Positions 40,446 through 53,331 of a stretch of DNA of 64,000 nt are shown in pieces (the stretch's first letter is position 1; the number at the start of each line of letters is the position of its first letter). The notes beneath the pieces are model-generated. The model saw only the letters and a program-made list of their open reading frames with translations. It did no database searches and was not told the origin of the DNA. A program made the translations under genes and the position numbers. The DNA comes from Larus michahellis (lineage: Eukaryota > Chordata > Aves > Charadriiformes > Laridae): positions 6,921,016-6,985,015 of the forward strand of contig NC_133901.1 in the NCBI RefSeq assembly GCF_964199755.1. Direction: 5' to 3'.

Positions 40446-40485
40446 GTAAGTTAATGAGTTATTACCTTACATTTCATTATCTTGA

Positions 40486-40707
<222 letters not shown>

Positions 40708-41946
40708 TAGAGATCAGCCAGAACATCACACAAGCTGGCCTGGCTCAAAAAAAAAAGGTACTTTTCTAGCAAAATGGACAAGAAAAGAACACATTTGGCT
40801 CTTTATCAAATAAAAATTGTCTATATTTATATTTATTTATAGCTCTGCGGTAAGCCTCCCCCTCACCTGGGAGGTTTTATGCCCACAGAGGGGCGGCTCT
40901 GGGATTCAGACCACTTGAAGGAAGCATGTTCTGTTTGTTTTGGCTCAATCAAACTCCTACATATTTTTCCCTGTATGCTATTTTTATTTAAACGCACTAC
41001 ACCAGAAAGACTAAAATAGAGCGCTTTCATGGCAATCGCACAGAAAGGAGCAAAACTGACCTTGGTGCTCTCAGCCCTAATTGTCCATAATTATAGAACA
41101 AGTGAGGAAATGGAAGAGTGTAATAAGATTCTGGAGTAAGACTCGGCAATTTCTGTGCTTTGCACATTTGCCACCATCAGATATTGTATTTCTTTAAAGA
41201 GTAAAGGAAAATAATGGCCTAAATGTAGGTCTCTGCTGGCTAAGGACTATATTGTAGAAAGCTGTAAAACAAGATAACTGGAAAAATAAAAAATGAAACA
41301 GCACTTCTATCCCAGTTAAAGCTTCAGGTCCAGTGGAGTAGAGCTATTTCTATGGCGTATATCTAATGGATTAAAGTCTCCTTTTCAAAACTGTGTGCTT
41401 TATCTTGCAGCGGCACACCTTTCGATAGGACTTTTAAAGCCTTTAAAAATGCAGACGCAGGGTTATCATGTTGCTTCCAGTCCTACCCAATTTGCCTAGG
41501 TATTGTTCAATACATTTAATAAAGCTTGGAAGTGCTCCCTGACATCAGTCATTAGTGCTTCGGTCTCTTCTTGCAGGTCCTGAGTGCTGCCCTGCAGAAA
41601 AGAGGGATAATAAATTATGTACACTGGCATGTGTCACGCCTTCGGGCCACTTTGCATTAGATGATTTTTATGGTACTTCCCCCCCAGGTTTTTCTGACCT
41701 TCCCTCTTTCGAGTTCCCTTCCTAGGGCTGACAGTGATACCTACTGTTGTTAGTGTCGCTTACTCCTTAATTGAAGAGGGAACAGATGAAGGTGCTCTAG
41801 TTTGGAGGAGAAATGGAAGTGTCTTGTGAACATTAGTCAATTCTTTGACCTGTTCTTTGGCTTTTTGGTTTTGGTTTGGGGTTTTTTTTTAATGTTTTCT
41901 GAATAAAACAATCCAGCATGACTAACAAGGGTCTCTTCTCTTTCAG

Positions 41947-42099
41947 AGGCAAGATCCTGCTTCCTGGAACTCAACATTCGAGGACATTTCCAGGAATGTG
42001 CTGAATGTAAGATACACCCTGCTGCCCTATCTCTACACGTTAATGTATGATGCCCATGCCCATGGCAGCACTGTGATCCGCCCCATACTCCATGAGTAC
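41947..42099 (+). pseudogene. C-lobe exon (RQDPASWN...[12 protein letters not shown]...RPILHEY)
   Basis: A 153-base, 51-codon exon begins after CTTTCAG, directly continuing the GTR of the previous exon as RQDPASWN. It includes [12 protein letters not shown] and ends VIRPILHEY, the same length and end point as the human SI exon (RPLLHEF). The His in this last motif is a conserved substrate-pocket residue in GH31. The donor reads GTGTGA, a weak match to consensus; unspliced read-through meets TGA at the second codon. No internal stop or frameshift. Confidence 0.9.
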
Positions 42100-42426
42100 G
42101 TGTGACTCCTTTGCTCTCCTTATCAGGAATTTCCACTAAAACTTCTGTAGTTACGACCCTCCTGACCATAAAATTTTCTCTTAGTTACTGCAATTTTCCT
42201 TTCAACAAAAAAGCACAAGATTGAGAATAGGAGCTTTCAATATCAAGTCTCACTTGAACAACACTCGTAAAATCATTTAATAGTTACTCCCGCAGTAAAA
42301 AGAGGATTTGCAGTAACAACTCTTAATTAATCTGTCTAGCAAAAAAGGGATCATTTAATTGTAAAAAAACCCTGTAAAGTGAAGGTAATTCAGTAGTAGA
42401 CATTTTTATTTTTTTTTTGTAAATAG

Positions 42427-42551
42427 GATGAAGATATTGGCGTTAGGGGACAATTCACACTTTTACCAGCTCCTTTGGACCATATCAGCCTGCATATCCG
42501 AGGGAGATATATCCTTGCTTAGCAAACACCTGCTAGTACAACCTTTTACAG
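42427..42551 (+). pseudogene. C-lobe exon with nonsense codon (DIGVRGQF...LHIRGRYILA*Q)
   Basis: A 125-base exon runs from an acceptor in a T-rich tract (tttgtaaatag) to a GTAAGA donor and ends TTFY(S), phase-compatible with 42836. It reads DIGVRGQFTLLPAPLDHIS, LHIRGRYILA, then TAG at 42520-42522, then QTPASTTFY. Human MGAM has ILPWQEPA here, so TGG to TAG is the simplest explanation of the stop. RGRY replaces the RGGY of both human enzymes. This is direct evidence of decay. The one or two exons that should lie between 42099 and this exon are absent. Confidence 0.85.
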
Positions 42552-42835
42552 GTAAGATTAAATTAAAATTTACAATTTGGTTTTGCACAATTGCATATAA
42601 ATGCTACCAGTCCCCAGAGAAGCTGCATGTATGAGAGCACAGCAACTTTATGGCTGGTTTTTCTTTTGGTTTCCTCCTAACGGTCTCCTAAAAATTTAAT
42701 AGTATGAGCTTAGGAAGATGAGTAAGAGAGATCGATTGAGTGGCATACAATATTTCTTAAAAAATTCTAACATTGGATAAATATGAAAGAGGATTAGCTG
42801 AGGAAACTGAGAAAACATTATTCCGTTTTCCATAG

Positions 42836-42924
42836 CCGGAAAAACCCAATGGGACTCACTGTTGCTTTGAGTGACTCACTGGCTGCAGAAGGACAGCTTT
42901 ACTGGGACGATGGGGTTCGCATTG
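42836..42924 (+). pseudogene. C-lobe exon (RKNPMGLTVALSD...LYWDDGVRI)
   Basis: An 89-base exon, one base plus 29 codons plus one base, lies between TCCATAG and GTATGT. It is the C-lobe equivalent of 31398-31486 with the same length and phases, reading RKNPMGLTVALSD and GQLYWDDGVRI. It has no stop, but WDDGE of the family is WDDGV. A CR1 fragment starts about 45 bases downstream. I see no later C-lobe exon before 45.9 kb, so the C-terminal tail is also missing. Confidence 0.85.
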
Positions 42925-42966
42925 GTATGTATGGTGCTTCTTGCTTTATAAAATGCTTTTTTTGCT

Positions 42967-43065
42967 GTGAGGATGGTCAAACTCTGCAGCAGGTTGCCCA
43001 GAGAGGCTGTGGAGCCTCCACTCTTGGAGGTATTCAAAGCCCAAATGAAAACAGACCAGACAAAA
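42967..43065 (+). mobile_element. CR1 3'-region fragment
   Basis: The text 'gcagcaggttgcccagagag' followed by a Leu-Glu-Val-Phe-type stretch ('ttggaggtattcaaag') matches the conserved 3' part of CR1 elements in + orientation. It starts about 45 bases after the last C-lobe exon. Confidence 0.85.
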
Positions 43066-45892
43066 CCCAAGGATATGAACTGGGGAGAGATGAAACAAAT
43101 TACAGCAGTCCCTGAAAACCAAATAATGCTCAGTAGCCGACTTTGGAGCTTTCTGCCTGCAGTTTTAAACAATAACACCGTTGTCAAAGAGGAAACTGCA
43201 AGCTGTACAAAACTGCATCGCTTGGCCATCACCTTGGAAAAGAAGTGTTGGTGGTTGCTTCTGCCTTAGACGTCCTCAGTGGAGCATGGGGTGCTCGAGG
43301 AGGAGCAGGAGACGCAGATGGAAATGATGGACTTTGGCCAAAGCAATCACGTTTCTGGAGGACATATCCGAACATGCCTTCCGAGACAAAACTGAAATTA
43401 AACCTTCAGATTAGCATAATTTTCCCGATTTAAATGGCATAATGTTATGATTTATAGAATTAATATGTTGTATGAATGAAATTGTGCTCTGGACCTAAGG
43501 CAACACAGATAACAAAGATTTGTTCTCAAAGCTATGGGAGCCATAAGCATAGATTACGTGGGAAGTTTTAACTCATTTCCTCAACACGACTCCATTTAAA
43601 TTGTCTTCAGATAAGAGATACTTAGATGCCATTTATCCTTCTCATCCAGAGCGTATTACCCTTGTAACAGCAATAAGCCATCACCTGAGAGTACTGCAAG
43701 TAATGCAGAAAGTGGTGTTCTTTTGCGTACTGATGTGTAGGGAAGTTTGCAGGATGGTGTTAGTGTATTTTGAGGTGCTTCCCACACCCCACTGCCTGTT
43801 AGCACTGGAACTCAGAAATGATGGCTATGTTTATGGAAGTCTGATGATAAGTGAAGGCAGCATAGATTATAAAGTGCATCTCACCACCAGGATGCCCGCG
43901 ATCTCTTTTCGTTAGTGCAGGAAGGTGAGAACCTACAACGCCCCTGATTATTAGCACTACTAGCACTACTTTGAGTTCATTTAGTGCTGAATAGTAAAAT
44001 ATACAACAGTGATTTCAAAGAAGCATCAATGTCTGTCATGGTCATGTGTAATTGGACAGTGAAGAGAGGTGGATGTGGGAAACATCTCCCATGCCTTCTT
44101 CAGTGAGAAACTTTTTTCTCTCGCTGGTCTTAATGCCCTTGATCTTCCTAACGCTATGGGTTTGCCTTCTTTTTTTATCTTACCTCTAAAATGTTCTTAT
44201 TTTGGCCTGATCTAAATATCAGGCAGTCCCATAAGAAAGTATTTTGTGTCTAAAAGCATCTGTCTTCTGGAAATACAGAACTATATTTATGTACAGATAG
44301 ACATACAATATATTTGTGTATAGTATATGGCCAAAATTGATGAACTGAAAGTTCGATAATCCCACTTCTAAAATTATCAGCATGAGCTTCCATGTGCATG
44401 AGCCGTGCCTGTCCAGGGCCTTTCCCCCCTCCTACATCCCTTGAAAATCAAGTCAAACACTCCTAAAGGCTGTTGAAATAATTTTGTATAATTGTAATGC
44501 TCAAGGCATCACTCCTACGGAGCATCCTTCAAACACGAACAGAACTGCCGAGGTGTGTCTTGTCAGCTTTCTGGTAGAGAGAGACTGCCTGACATCTTCT
44601 GTTATTGGGATCTTACTACCCTTCCTTTCAAATTCAGTATTCTACTAAGTTTAAGTTCTTCCTCTCTTTCATTTGAAAGCCAGAACTATACAAGTTTTGT
44701 ACACAGCCAAAAAACATTAGTTAAAAATGTAAAAGGGAATAGAGGTATTTCATTCTGCTGTTGACTTTTGGATGGAAAAAAAAGGGGGGAATTCATATGC
44801 ACAGTTGAATTACAATGTGTTCCAAGTCTTGCTGCCTTTTTTCTTTCTTTTGTGTTTTTTTTTTTTTTTTGGTGGGGGGTGTTTTTGCTTTTTTATTTAT
44901 TTATTTTAGAAATAACAGGAACTTCAGCTCTAAAAGGGCCTCTGAATGAAGGGAAAGGATCAGAGTCTCATGATCAGAAATCTAAACTATCTAAACCTAT
45001 ACTGCTCAAATTATGTTTATAGTGTTACAAACACAAAAGCAAAGGAAGAACAATAAATTCTTGTAACCTAAAATGAGAAGCCACTGTATTCTCTATTGAA
45101 GACAGAAAAAGCAGTGGATCTTCAGGGCAGAGTTACTAATTGTTCATTTTTTTAGTTTTTTCTCAGCTCTGACAATCACCAAGCTTCAACTTGAATTAGG
45201 CAAAGAGCACACTCTGCAGTGGAGATAAAACACCTGCGAAACAACATTGGCCGTACCCATGAATTTTCTCATTGTTTTAAAATGATCTTTCAACTTTCAT
45301 ACTGTCTCTTTGGCATCTTTAGATACTTTTAACTATAAAAATATCCTAGTCCAGTGGGTTCATATTAAGGCATTCTGTGTATAAATCTGTCAAGTTTCAG
45401 TATAGTTGCGGGCTAACTACAGGGTCTTCATATGATGCAAAATCTGTATTTTAAACAGTATGGCACTTCATTGTTACTTCATCTTTCAAAATTGAGAAAT
45501 GAATGTAAACCTCCATGTTTTCTCAGAATAGAATTTCTGGCTGACTTGAAGTGTGCAAAATTTTGTAAAAAACAACAACAAAAAAAAATGTTGGTTTTAC
45601 CTACATGGATTTTGGGCCATAATTCTGCCCAAATTTCTTTGTCTCAGGCCCAGTCTCACATTGCCTACCATCAGGCATGGATGATCAACTTGTGTGATCC
45701 TAAGTGGTTTGCTTCTAACTTAGAAGGTAATTCTTGCTTTGCTATGTTTTGGGTTTTTTTAAATAAGCGCAGCTAAACTTTTTGTCTTTTTTTGTGTGCC
45801 GAACCACAGAAATTTCATATTATATAGTCAAACCCCTGAAGACACGTAAAATTTTGCTATTAAAAACATGTAATTGAATTAATACAAATTTT
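43066..45892. other. Intergenic sequence after the pseudogene
   Basis: No C-terminal exons of the C-lobe recognised. Poly(T) tract near 44.86 kb. A 104-codon open frame at 43601-43915 has no recognisable similarity. Confidence 0.5.
44853..44885 (+). repeat. Poly(T)/G-rich tract
   Basis: About 20 T residues are followed by ggtggggggtg. Simple sequence in the intergenic region between the two loci. Confidence 0.9.
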
Positions 45893-46320
45893 GGAAATGT
45901 TTCCTTTTGATAAAGTTATAAATAGGCTACTTAATGTAACAACTTATTCATGTTTAATCTTCATAATTTTATCTTTTTGAAAATAATTTTAAGCCAATGG
46001 GTTACCAGTACATCTTGGAAGTTCTACTGAAAACAGGTAGCAGTCCAAAGAAAAAATTAGTATAGAGCCATATGTTTCCTGAAATATGGCCCTCAAGGAA
46101 TATAGGCAACATTCTAAGACCATTTTACAGAAATATGTCTCTTCAGATATTAGCATAATATTTCATCGGGAGCAGTGTGATATCTGGCATGAAAACAAGC
46201 TTTTTGAGTAATGCCACCATTCAAACGAAGGATACTGTAATATCCCGCACTTGCTAAGGAGAACTTGGTTCAAGTGTTCAAGAGTAATTTATCTCACGGT
46301 AGCAAGTGTGTCTCCACTAA
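45893..46320 (+). repeat. Diverged paralogous segment, copy B, left part
   Basis: Aligns by eye with 18350-18760 from 'taaataggct' onward. Similarity is lost near 46320, at the left end of sequence found only in this copy. Confidence 0.75.
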
Positions 46321-48739
46321 CCTATATATCGTTCCTGAACTAGTTTTATCCTTCTCTGATTTGTTGCACAATTTTCTAGACCTTCAGTTTTGAGAATTTA
46401 CCCCACTCTAATTGCAGTAATCACCTTGCTAGTGATGTTGATTTGATGATACCTCAAGCTTTTCACTCAGACAGTAAAACTTAAGTTATGAAATATTGTT
46501 TTAAAGTGGCTAACACTGTATTGCTTCAACCTGGTAGAAATACATACACCAGATAGCCATTATATTTTAAATTACGTGCTTTAAATAAACTAGATATTTT
46601 CTAGCAAAAGAGGACTGAAAATTCCTTATATCCATGAGTCATCATTGTCTAACAGTATCCAATTGCCCTTTGCTTTATTGTTTTTCCACTTTTTAGCGGC
46701 ATTAAATCCTCTTCATCAAATATTTGAGACATTTATGTCTATATAAGACATTATTTTGCCACAATATTCTTTCATGTCTTTCTCTCTTGTATTTGTCATC
46801 TCTCTGTCTCCACCTGAACACTTGTGGCCACAAATGCTCAGCTCATTTTCAATGACCCCGAGATGTTTTCTCGTGGGTGATTAATAATTTTTCTGTCAAT
46901 AGTATCACACCAGTTCTGGCATTTTTCTTATTATTTTGCCACTGAGATTGCCCTCCTTTCCCTTTGGACATGTGTCACCAGCTGCACTTCTTCCAATCCA
47001 TGCAGAAAAACCTTTCATTTAACAAGAAGGTCCTTATTTAATACAAATTTAGATCTAACAGTCTGTAAAGCATATCCGTCCATCACTTCTGGACTTGCAT
47101 TCCTGATATAACTACACTGTGATCCCACTGTGGCTGTGTAGTTAAGAGGAGTTTTTATCCACCTACAATTTCAGTTGTACATATCCTTTCCAGGTGAAAT
47201 ATCAGCAAGGCTACAGAGAGGATGCATTCCTGACCTTCTAGTCTTTTGTAATCAAGAGAGTCTGGACATGAGGTGGTGTTTACGTCAATGAGACTGTAAG
47301 GATTTCAGTAGTGATCGCTAGACTGGAATAAAAGGGAAGGAAGCAGAGGTGGAGGAGCACCCCAGTAGGAAATCTGGGGTGAAAAGAAAGTCAGACTGAG
47401 GTGCAGCACCATCTGCAGCACCGGTAGCATGATTCCTGGGGAAAAAAGTCAGCAAGCAAAGGAGACTATTCTCTTCTAATAAACTAAGTAGATTTCCCTG
47501 GATCCCTCTGGACAATACAGTGATCCTTATAAACCCAACTCTGAAACTAGCACCTTTGGAAAGATTTTTAGGAATTTCTGGATTTTATGGATTAAAATAT
47601 AAGAAATTTATAGAATATATTTGGAGATCTTGGGTTTTTTTCTACCATTATTTGTAATTAAACTGTTGTTAGGTACAGCTTTATATCCTTTTGTGCAAAC
47701 TGATTATTTTTTTTCCATTTTAGTTATGTAGATTTTTAATAATCTACAGATTATTTAATGGGTAGAAGCATTTTCAATGGATATGATCTGTCTTTTAAAA
47801 GCATTTATTTTACAGAATTCAGAATTAACATAATTTCTCCAAGAAGTGCTTTGGGAGTAGTCTTTGAGAGTACTCTTTCCTTTCTTAAAATAGTTCCTTT
47901 TGGAGATGCCTGTTCTCCTTTGGCTTGTGTCTGACAATGTCGTGTAGGACAATGGCAAAGCTATTACAGTGCGAGGAAGTGTCCTATGTTACAGTCAGGT
48001 GTTTGATTTGAGATAAATATTATTGGAATACAGCTTTGGGTAATAGTGCTGTACAGAACTTGAACCAGAAGGAGAAGTACTAAAAATTATATGGAAAGTG
48101 ATCCCATGTATTCTGAAGCTTGCATTTTTTCCTTCATACATAAAAAGACGTTAAAAAAAATTTACAGAAGACTTGACTCATCCTACACTACACATAGGTA
48201 TGACCCCATATCTATTTTAAAAGACTGTAAATATTTTTAAAGACCACCTGATCTTTTCTTTTCATTCTTCTTATGACACAGCAGTACCATGAAACTACTA
48301 GATATGAAAAAATATAAACACATTAGCATTGGGGCATCTTCTTGGTGATACTTCAGGGGGAAAAATGTCATATTGCATTCCTAATTTTGAAAATCTTTCT
48401 GGTAAAATTTCCCAGCTGTGGAGCCCTTTGTTACAGGAAATAGGAAGTCAATAAGTGTTTAAAAAAAAGCCTTCCCAGGCTAAAATTAGGTAAAGTTTCT
48501 CCTTTGTGAAAAGACATCATGTACTGAATTCATTAGCTTTCATATTTCCTTCATGATAAATTAGGACTGTTATGCGAAGTTTTGTATTACTACAGTAACA
48601 ACTTCATTTGCTTTAATTTCCCAATTTCTTTATTCATTTTAAAATTAATTTGGGTTAATTATATATGTTCACAAAACTGTATTATCAACTGAAACAAAAT
48701 TCTTTATTCAACACTAGTAAACTTTATAGGCGGTACAAG
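46321..48739. other. About 2.4 kb present only in copy B
   Basis: This interrupts the diverged paralogous alignment (partner junction near 18765). AT-rich, no recognised gene or element ends. It may be an insertion here or a deletion from copy A. Confidence 0.6.
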
Positions 48740-49215
48740 GTCACACTGATAGTCAAGTTATTCCTTCCTTGGAGCAAAGTTTTCGTAGAGTGAGTGATGC
48801 ACTGTTAGATCTGTCGAGTTAGTAAAAGATGGCTTCTTTATCAATACTTCTTTAGTAACACAGTTCAATATTAACTGTAAGTTCAATATTAACTATTTAC
48901 CAAGCCCCTGCAGAGCTGCTGCTAATGCTAATTTAAGGGTATTTCGTAGGGTGCTTCCTGTATGCTGATGACTATGACAGTAATTGCCAACTAACTCATC
49001 TTGGCTCTAGCTTAACCCATAGCTTTCCTGTTCACCCAAGGACGTTCTAGACACTCCTTTCTTTTATTGGCAGTGTAGTAACCTTGGCTCCTTATGGGAA
49101 CCACCTAAGCACCTATCAAAACAGACACAAACTGCTTTCAGGAAAAAACGTTATTTGTATGCTCCATGTCCACTTTTGCATCCTATGGAGACACCATTTT
49201 TAGAATATAAAAATG
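48740..49215 (+). repeat. Diverged paralogous segment, copy B, right part
   Basis: Resumes the alignment with 18770-19222 ('ccttccttggagcaaag', 'aattgccaact', 'ccttggctcctta'). It includes the inverted 41-base counterpart at 48832-48872. Confidence 0.75.
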
Positions 49216-49657
49216 ATGGAATCGAGCTTTTTGACCTGGTTTGGCTGTTTCTCTAATCCTGTCTTTCCATTCTCTCTTCAAGTGTGTCTCCTGCCTTTTT
49301 CTCTTTCGTGAGCCATTGTCTACCACTGATCTTGTGGGACACATCATAAGTGTCTGATTCTCTGCAGATCATGACTCTGTCCAGACCCTCCTCTGCACCA
49401 TGGGCTCACTCAAGTGGCAAGATCATTTAGCTGCTTGCTAGACTGGGAGCTTTGCTCTCCCAGCAGCCATCAAAGAGGAGAGTGTTGCCTGGTCCTAGTA
49501 GCTTCCTACCCCAAGACTGAGTCACTAAGATGTTTTCCTCCCTATTTGGTTATACTAAGTAATGGCAGGAGCTTGAGTCAAGGAACTCAGTGTTAAAATG
49601 ATTTGCTATACAAATAATGTAGTCTGGACTCATGATTTTGCCGCGGTGTTTAAAGCA
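49216..49657. other. Copy B sequence unrelated to the matching position in copy A
   Basis: Counterpart of 19223-19676. Pyrimidine-rich at its left end. No gene or known repeat recognised. Confidence 0.55.
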
Positions 49658-50390
49658 GAGGAGATTGTACGAGAGATCTTAGAATGGAAATAAAGTGGCC
49701 ACAAGGTAGTATGCTTGTGCTGGGAGATTTGTCATGAGGAGAGCACAAACACGTCTGACGAACAAGGCAAAAAACTCAATGTATATTAATGGGAGAGAGC
49801 AATGCAAAAATTTATGGTGCTGAGCCTTGCGGTGACAGCAGTATTAAAGAACCTCAAATGAGCTGCAAGACACATAAGTCTTCCAGTTAATGAATGACGG
49901 TGTTAACACCTCAAGGTGTAGAGGGAAGGTGTCTCTGGGTCTTTCTTGAACGTGTAAAAACTGTACCTGATGATTTTGGAGCTGCTTCTAATAATTTTCA
50001 GCTACTCTAGCTGGCCTGGGTTTTTGTGTTTTTGTGGTGTTTGCTGTACCCATGATGTCAAGAAATAAACATTATCAACAGAGAACGGCAGCCCAGCAAA
50101 TGCTCTGCACCATGTACCTTTAACTGTTTGCTGCTTCTGTTTCTGAACTCGCTTAGGGCTCAAGGAAGGAGAAGCGTACCCGTGGAGCTCACAGAGGAAG
50201 ATCCAATGGGCCCAAGAAAAGGATCACATTTTCTAATCTGGATGTCTGAAAGAGAGAAAACGAGTTGTAACCTTCTACGGAACACACCAGATCTTCAGCA
50301 AGTAGAAAGCAATTGAGTTAAGCAAAATCAGTTGATGCACAGAGTAAAGTATCTTTGCACAAGAGTGAGGCTGAGGTTTCTCTGCACTGG
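49658..50390 (+). repeat. Near-identical duplicated tract, upstream block, copy B
   Basis: Partner of 19677-20400 in direct orientation. Just downstream, about 130 bases (about 50412-50546) are present only in this copy. Confidence 0.85.
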
Positions 50391-51748
50391 ATATAAGTAC
50401 AACTCCCTCTGCATCTTCATTTGTAGAAGGTGTGATGCACAACACCTACACAACACTTGCAATGTTGGCAGCCCCCAAAGCTTTGTTCAAAGTCTGGCAT
50501 TATTTGATATTTTCATTCAGACTCCCACTTGAGGTTACAAGTGACTGTAAAAATATCAGGGTGGGTTTTCTTTAAAAAAAAGCTCCCAGCTGTTGTGTTT
50601 GGAGAGAAAATCTTGAAACCAGTATGAACAGAATCTTTAAGAATTTGTAAGGAATGTGTGTAAAGCAGAAGCATCTAAGAGGCTTATTTAACATTTCAGG
50701 AATTTGTCCTTCATCGTAGCGATGCAAACATTATCACCACATGCAAGGCTACAGTTTAGAGGTCACTGTGTAGGTTAAATGGCACAGAAGGGACTATGCT
50801 AATGGAGATCATATGTCTTTGAACTTTGAGGTTTCCCACATCTTGAATGGTGTAAGTATGAGCTGATCCATACTGCCTGCATGAGCCCTCATGTCATTTA
50901 TGCAGACCAGCCTGCCTGCTGAGTGGTTACTAAATTACCGTATAGAAACGGAGGCGTAAGAAAATTAGATTCTTGGCACTGATATTATTCATATATTTCA
51001 GTTATTATTAAAAATATGTAAATATTAAATATTCACCCTTTCTTTTAAAAAAAGCTCCCAAGCCTTTAATCCTTTTGTTTTCTCACAGTGAACATCTATT
51101 ACTTTTATTGGAAAAAAATGCAAAGCTGAATAATGCACTGTAATAAAATGTCTAAATAAGTAAAATCCTGGCGAGGAATATAATAATGGTGGCTTTGCTT
51201 TGTTTCCTGCTCAGTAGCAGCAAGAAGCACAGGCACTGGCTGGAGAACCATCTGCAGCAAGGACAAGGAAAGTCAAAGAAACAGTCAGCATGCAAGCTTT
51301 GACAAAAAAATGCAAAAGGCCAAAACAGTGATTTCATTAAGCAGCTACTTTCAGAATTATCTTTTCCTCACTCCAAAAGCTAGGAGACAATCTGTCATTT
51401 CAGCTTTTGTTTAGTAATGACCTGAAAAAAAATGTTAAGCTTAAGAATTGTGGATAATGAAGTTAGGACTTAATAAGGTGTGTTTTGAGTGTTATTTACT
51501 AACTGTATTTTTTCTTGGCTTTTAGGTTAATGTCAGTATTGCAGCTCCATAATTTCACCTTAAAATCCTTGGTATCCTTTTTTTTTTTTTTTAATTCCTC
51601 TAATGAACTGAAGATATTAACCTTAATTTAAAAGGAATAGATAAAGTTTCTGGCCTTTCTGGTTGAAAAAAAGAGTAAAAAATGTAAGTTTGCAAATTCA
51701 CATGCCAAGAACATCAGAGACAGTCCCTAGTTTTTGTTTGGTGTGGTG

Positions 51749-51776
51749 TTTTGTTTTGTTTTGTTTTGTTTTGTTT
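51749..51776 (+). repeat. (TTTTG)n microsatellite
   Basis: Five consecutive TTTTG units in sequence present only in copy B. Confidence 0.95.
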
Positions 51777-53294
51777 TTAATAGCATCAGAAGATATATCC
51801 ATTGTTATTTTGGATCTGCCTGATGTATGACTCAAGAATCTTTGGTTTTGGCAGGCTCTTGGGCTTCCTAGTGCTCTGTGCATATGTGTCTTCAAACTGG
51901 CACAAGTAGGTAGATGTATAAGTATGTATTTTATATTAGTGTGCATTTTGAAAGCCTAAATACAGACTGGAATGATGTGGGCTCTTAAATCCAAACTTTC
52001 TTTTGCCTATGGTTGAATTATTAGACTGTACATGCTTTAGTTAAGCATATGTGTGAATTTATCTAGAAGGCAAAAAATTAATGACATGCCTTGGGAGGTT
52101 TAAGAGACAGATTTCCCTCTTTTGTGAGGACACAAAAGGAGGGGGGGAAGGAGTCTTTTTAAAGAAATTTAATACCTAATACACGCTTATTTTTTTTCCT
52201 GAAACCAGTTCTTCAATTTTTCACCAATTAGGTTTGATATGAAGCAATACACTTTTTTTACTCAAAGCAATGAACTATAACTTGAATGTTATCCATGATG
52301 TGTCCATGTTCAGAAAATGTCTCTGATGTCTCTAGATACACTAGCAGAAGTGAAGAATCCTTTCTGCTGGTACATTTCAGATAGGAAAGAACACCCCAAA
52401 ATAAAAAAAATCACATAAGGCTGAAGAACTTGAGAGAACAAAGGCTTCAGAGTAAAATCTAACAGCTGTTGCCAGGAATAAGACTCCAAAACATGCACCT
52501 GCAATGGGCTTGGTCTGTCAGTTTACAACATACCTCATGAACCATTCAGACTTAACACACTGCCAAGTTCCACCCTTCCATAATGCCTTCATTTGCTGAA
52601 AGGTCAGCATTTCTCGAAAAAGCATCTGAGCTCTGTTAAAGTAATTTTGCTAGCTGACTCAAACTGTGAATTCAGATACTTGAGGAGGAAATAGTACTAA
52701 TGAATTAAACTTCTGTCTGTTTGGGTGTTTTTTCAGCTTTGCTATGACGAGTGTTTTCATCAAACTGAAAATCAAGAATGCCTTTCCATGCTCTGCACGC
52801 TGCCCAAAGCAGAGTAGGAAGATCAGGGTCACTGCCAAAGACACTGTCTGACTCTGAAGGAGGTCAAGGTGAAGGAGGGAGGACACAAAGAAGTTTAAGG
52901 GGAGGTGGCACAGAAGCAGCTGTTGGATCTTACAGGTCTGCAGATGCCCTCAGTAGGCTTCAGAGTGAATGTGCCATAGCAGGCCAAAGCTTCCTTAAGG
53001 GTATGGACAATGCTATTCCCCCTAGAGCATCCTTGAGGTGTCAGAGCAGAGCTGTGAGGATGTACCTGAGCGTTACTGGGAGTTACTGCTGGTATACTTT
53101 TGAACTCTATGTACTATGAGGAGCTAGCAATTAGCTGGAAGCAAATATTAACTCTCCTTTTTTCCATTTGTTTATAGGCAGTGAAGTCTATCCTAAACTT
53201 AACATTATCAGCTGTAAAAGGCAGGTTCAAATCACTTGCTTGTAGGACACTTTACATTTTTGAATATCCCTAATGCTATCTCATTACAGGTTAA

Positions 53295-53331
53295 TAAAAA
53301 AAAAAAAAACAAAAACAAAAACAAAGAAAAC
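53295..53331 (+). repeat. A-rich tract after AATAAA
   Basis: A 'ttaataaaa' start runs into a pure A tract and then (AAAAAC)n. The AATAAA-like start could mark an old retroposed poly(A) tail, but no parent transcript is recognised upstream. Confidence 0.6.

Noticed and set aside
42849..43115. 88-codon frame running through the last C-lobe exon
   Set aside because: It is the exon read through its donor into intron and CR1 sequence.
52778..53119. 113-codon + frame upstream of the A-rich tract, considered as a retrocopy
   Set aside because: Translation has no recognisable domain, and the tract is about 180 bases downstream of the stop without target-site duplication that I can see.
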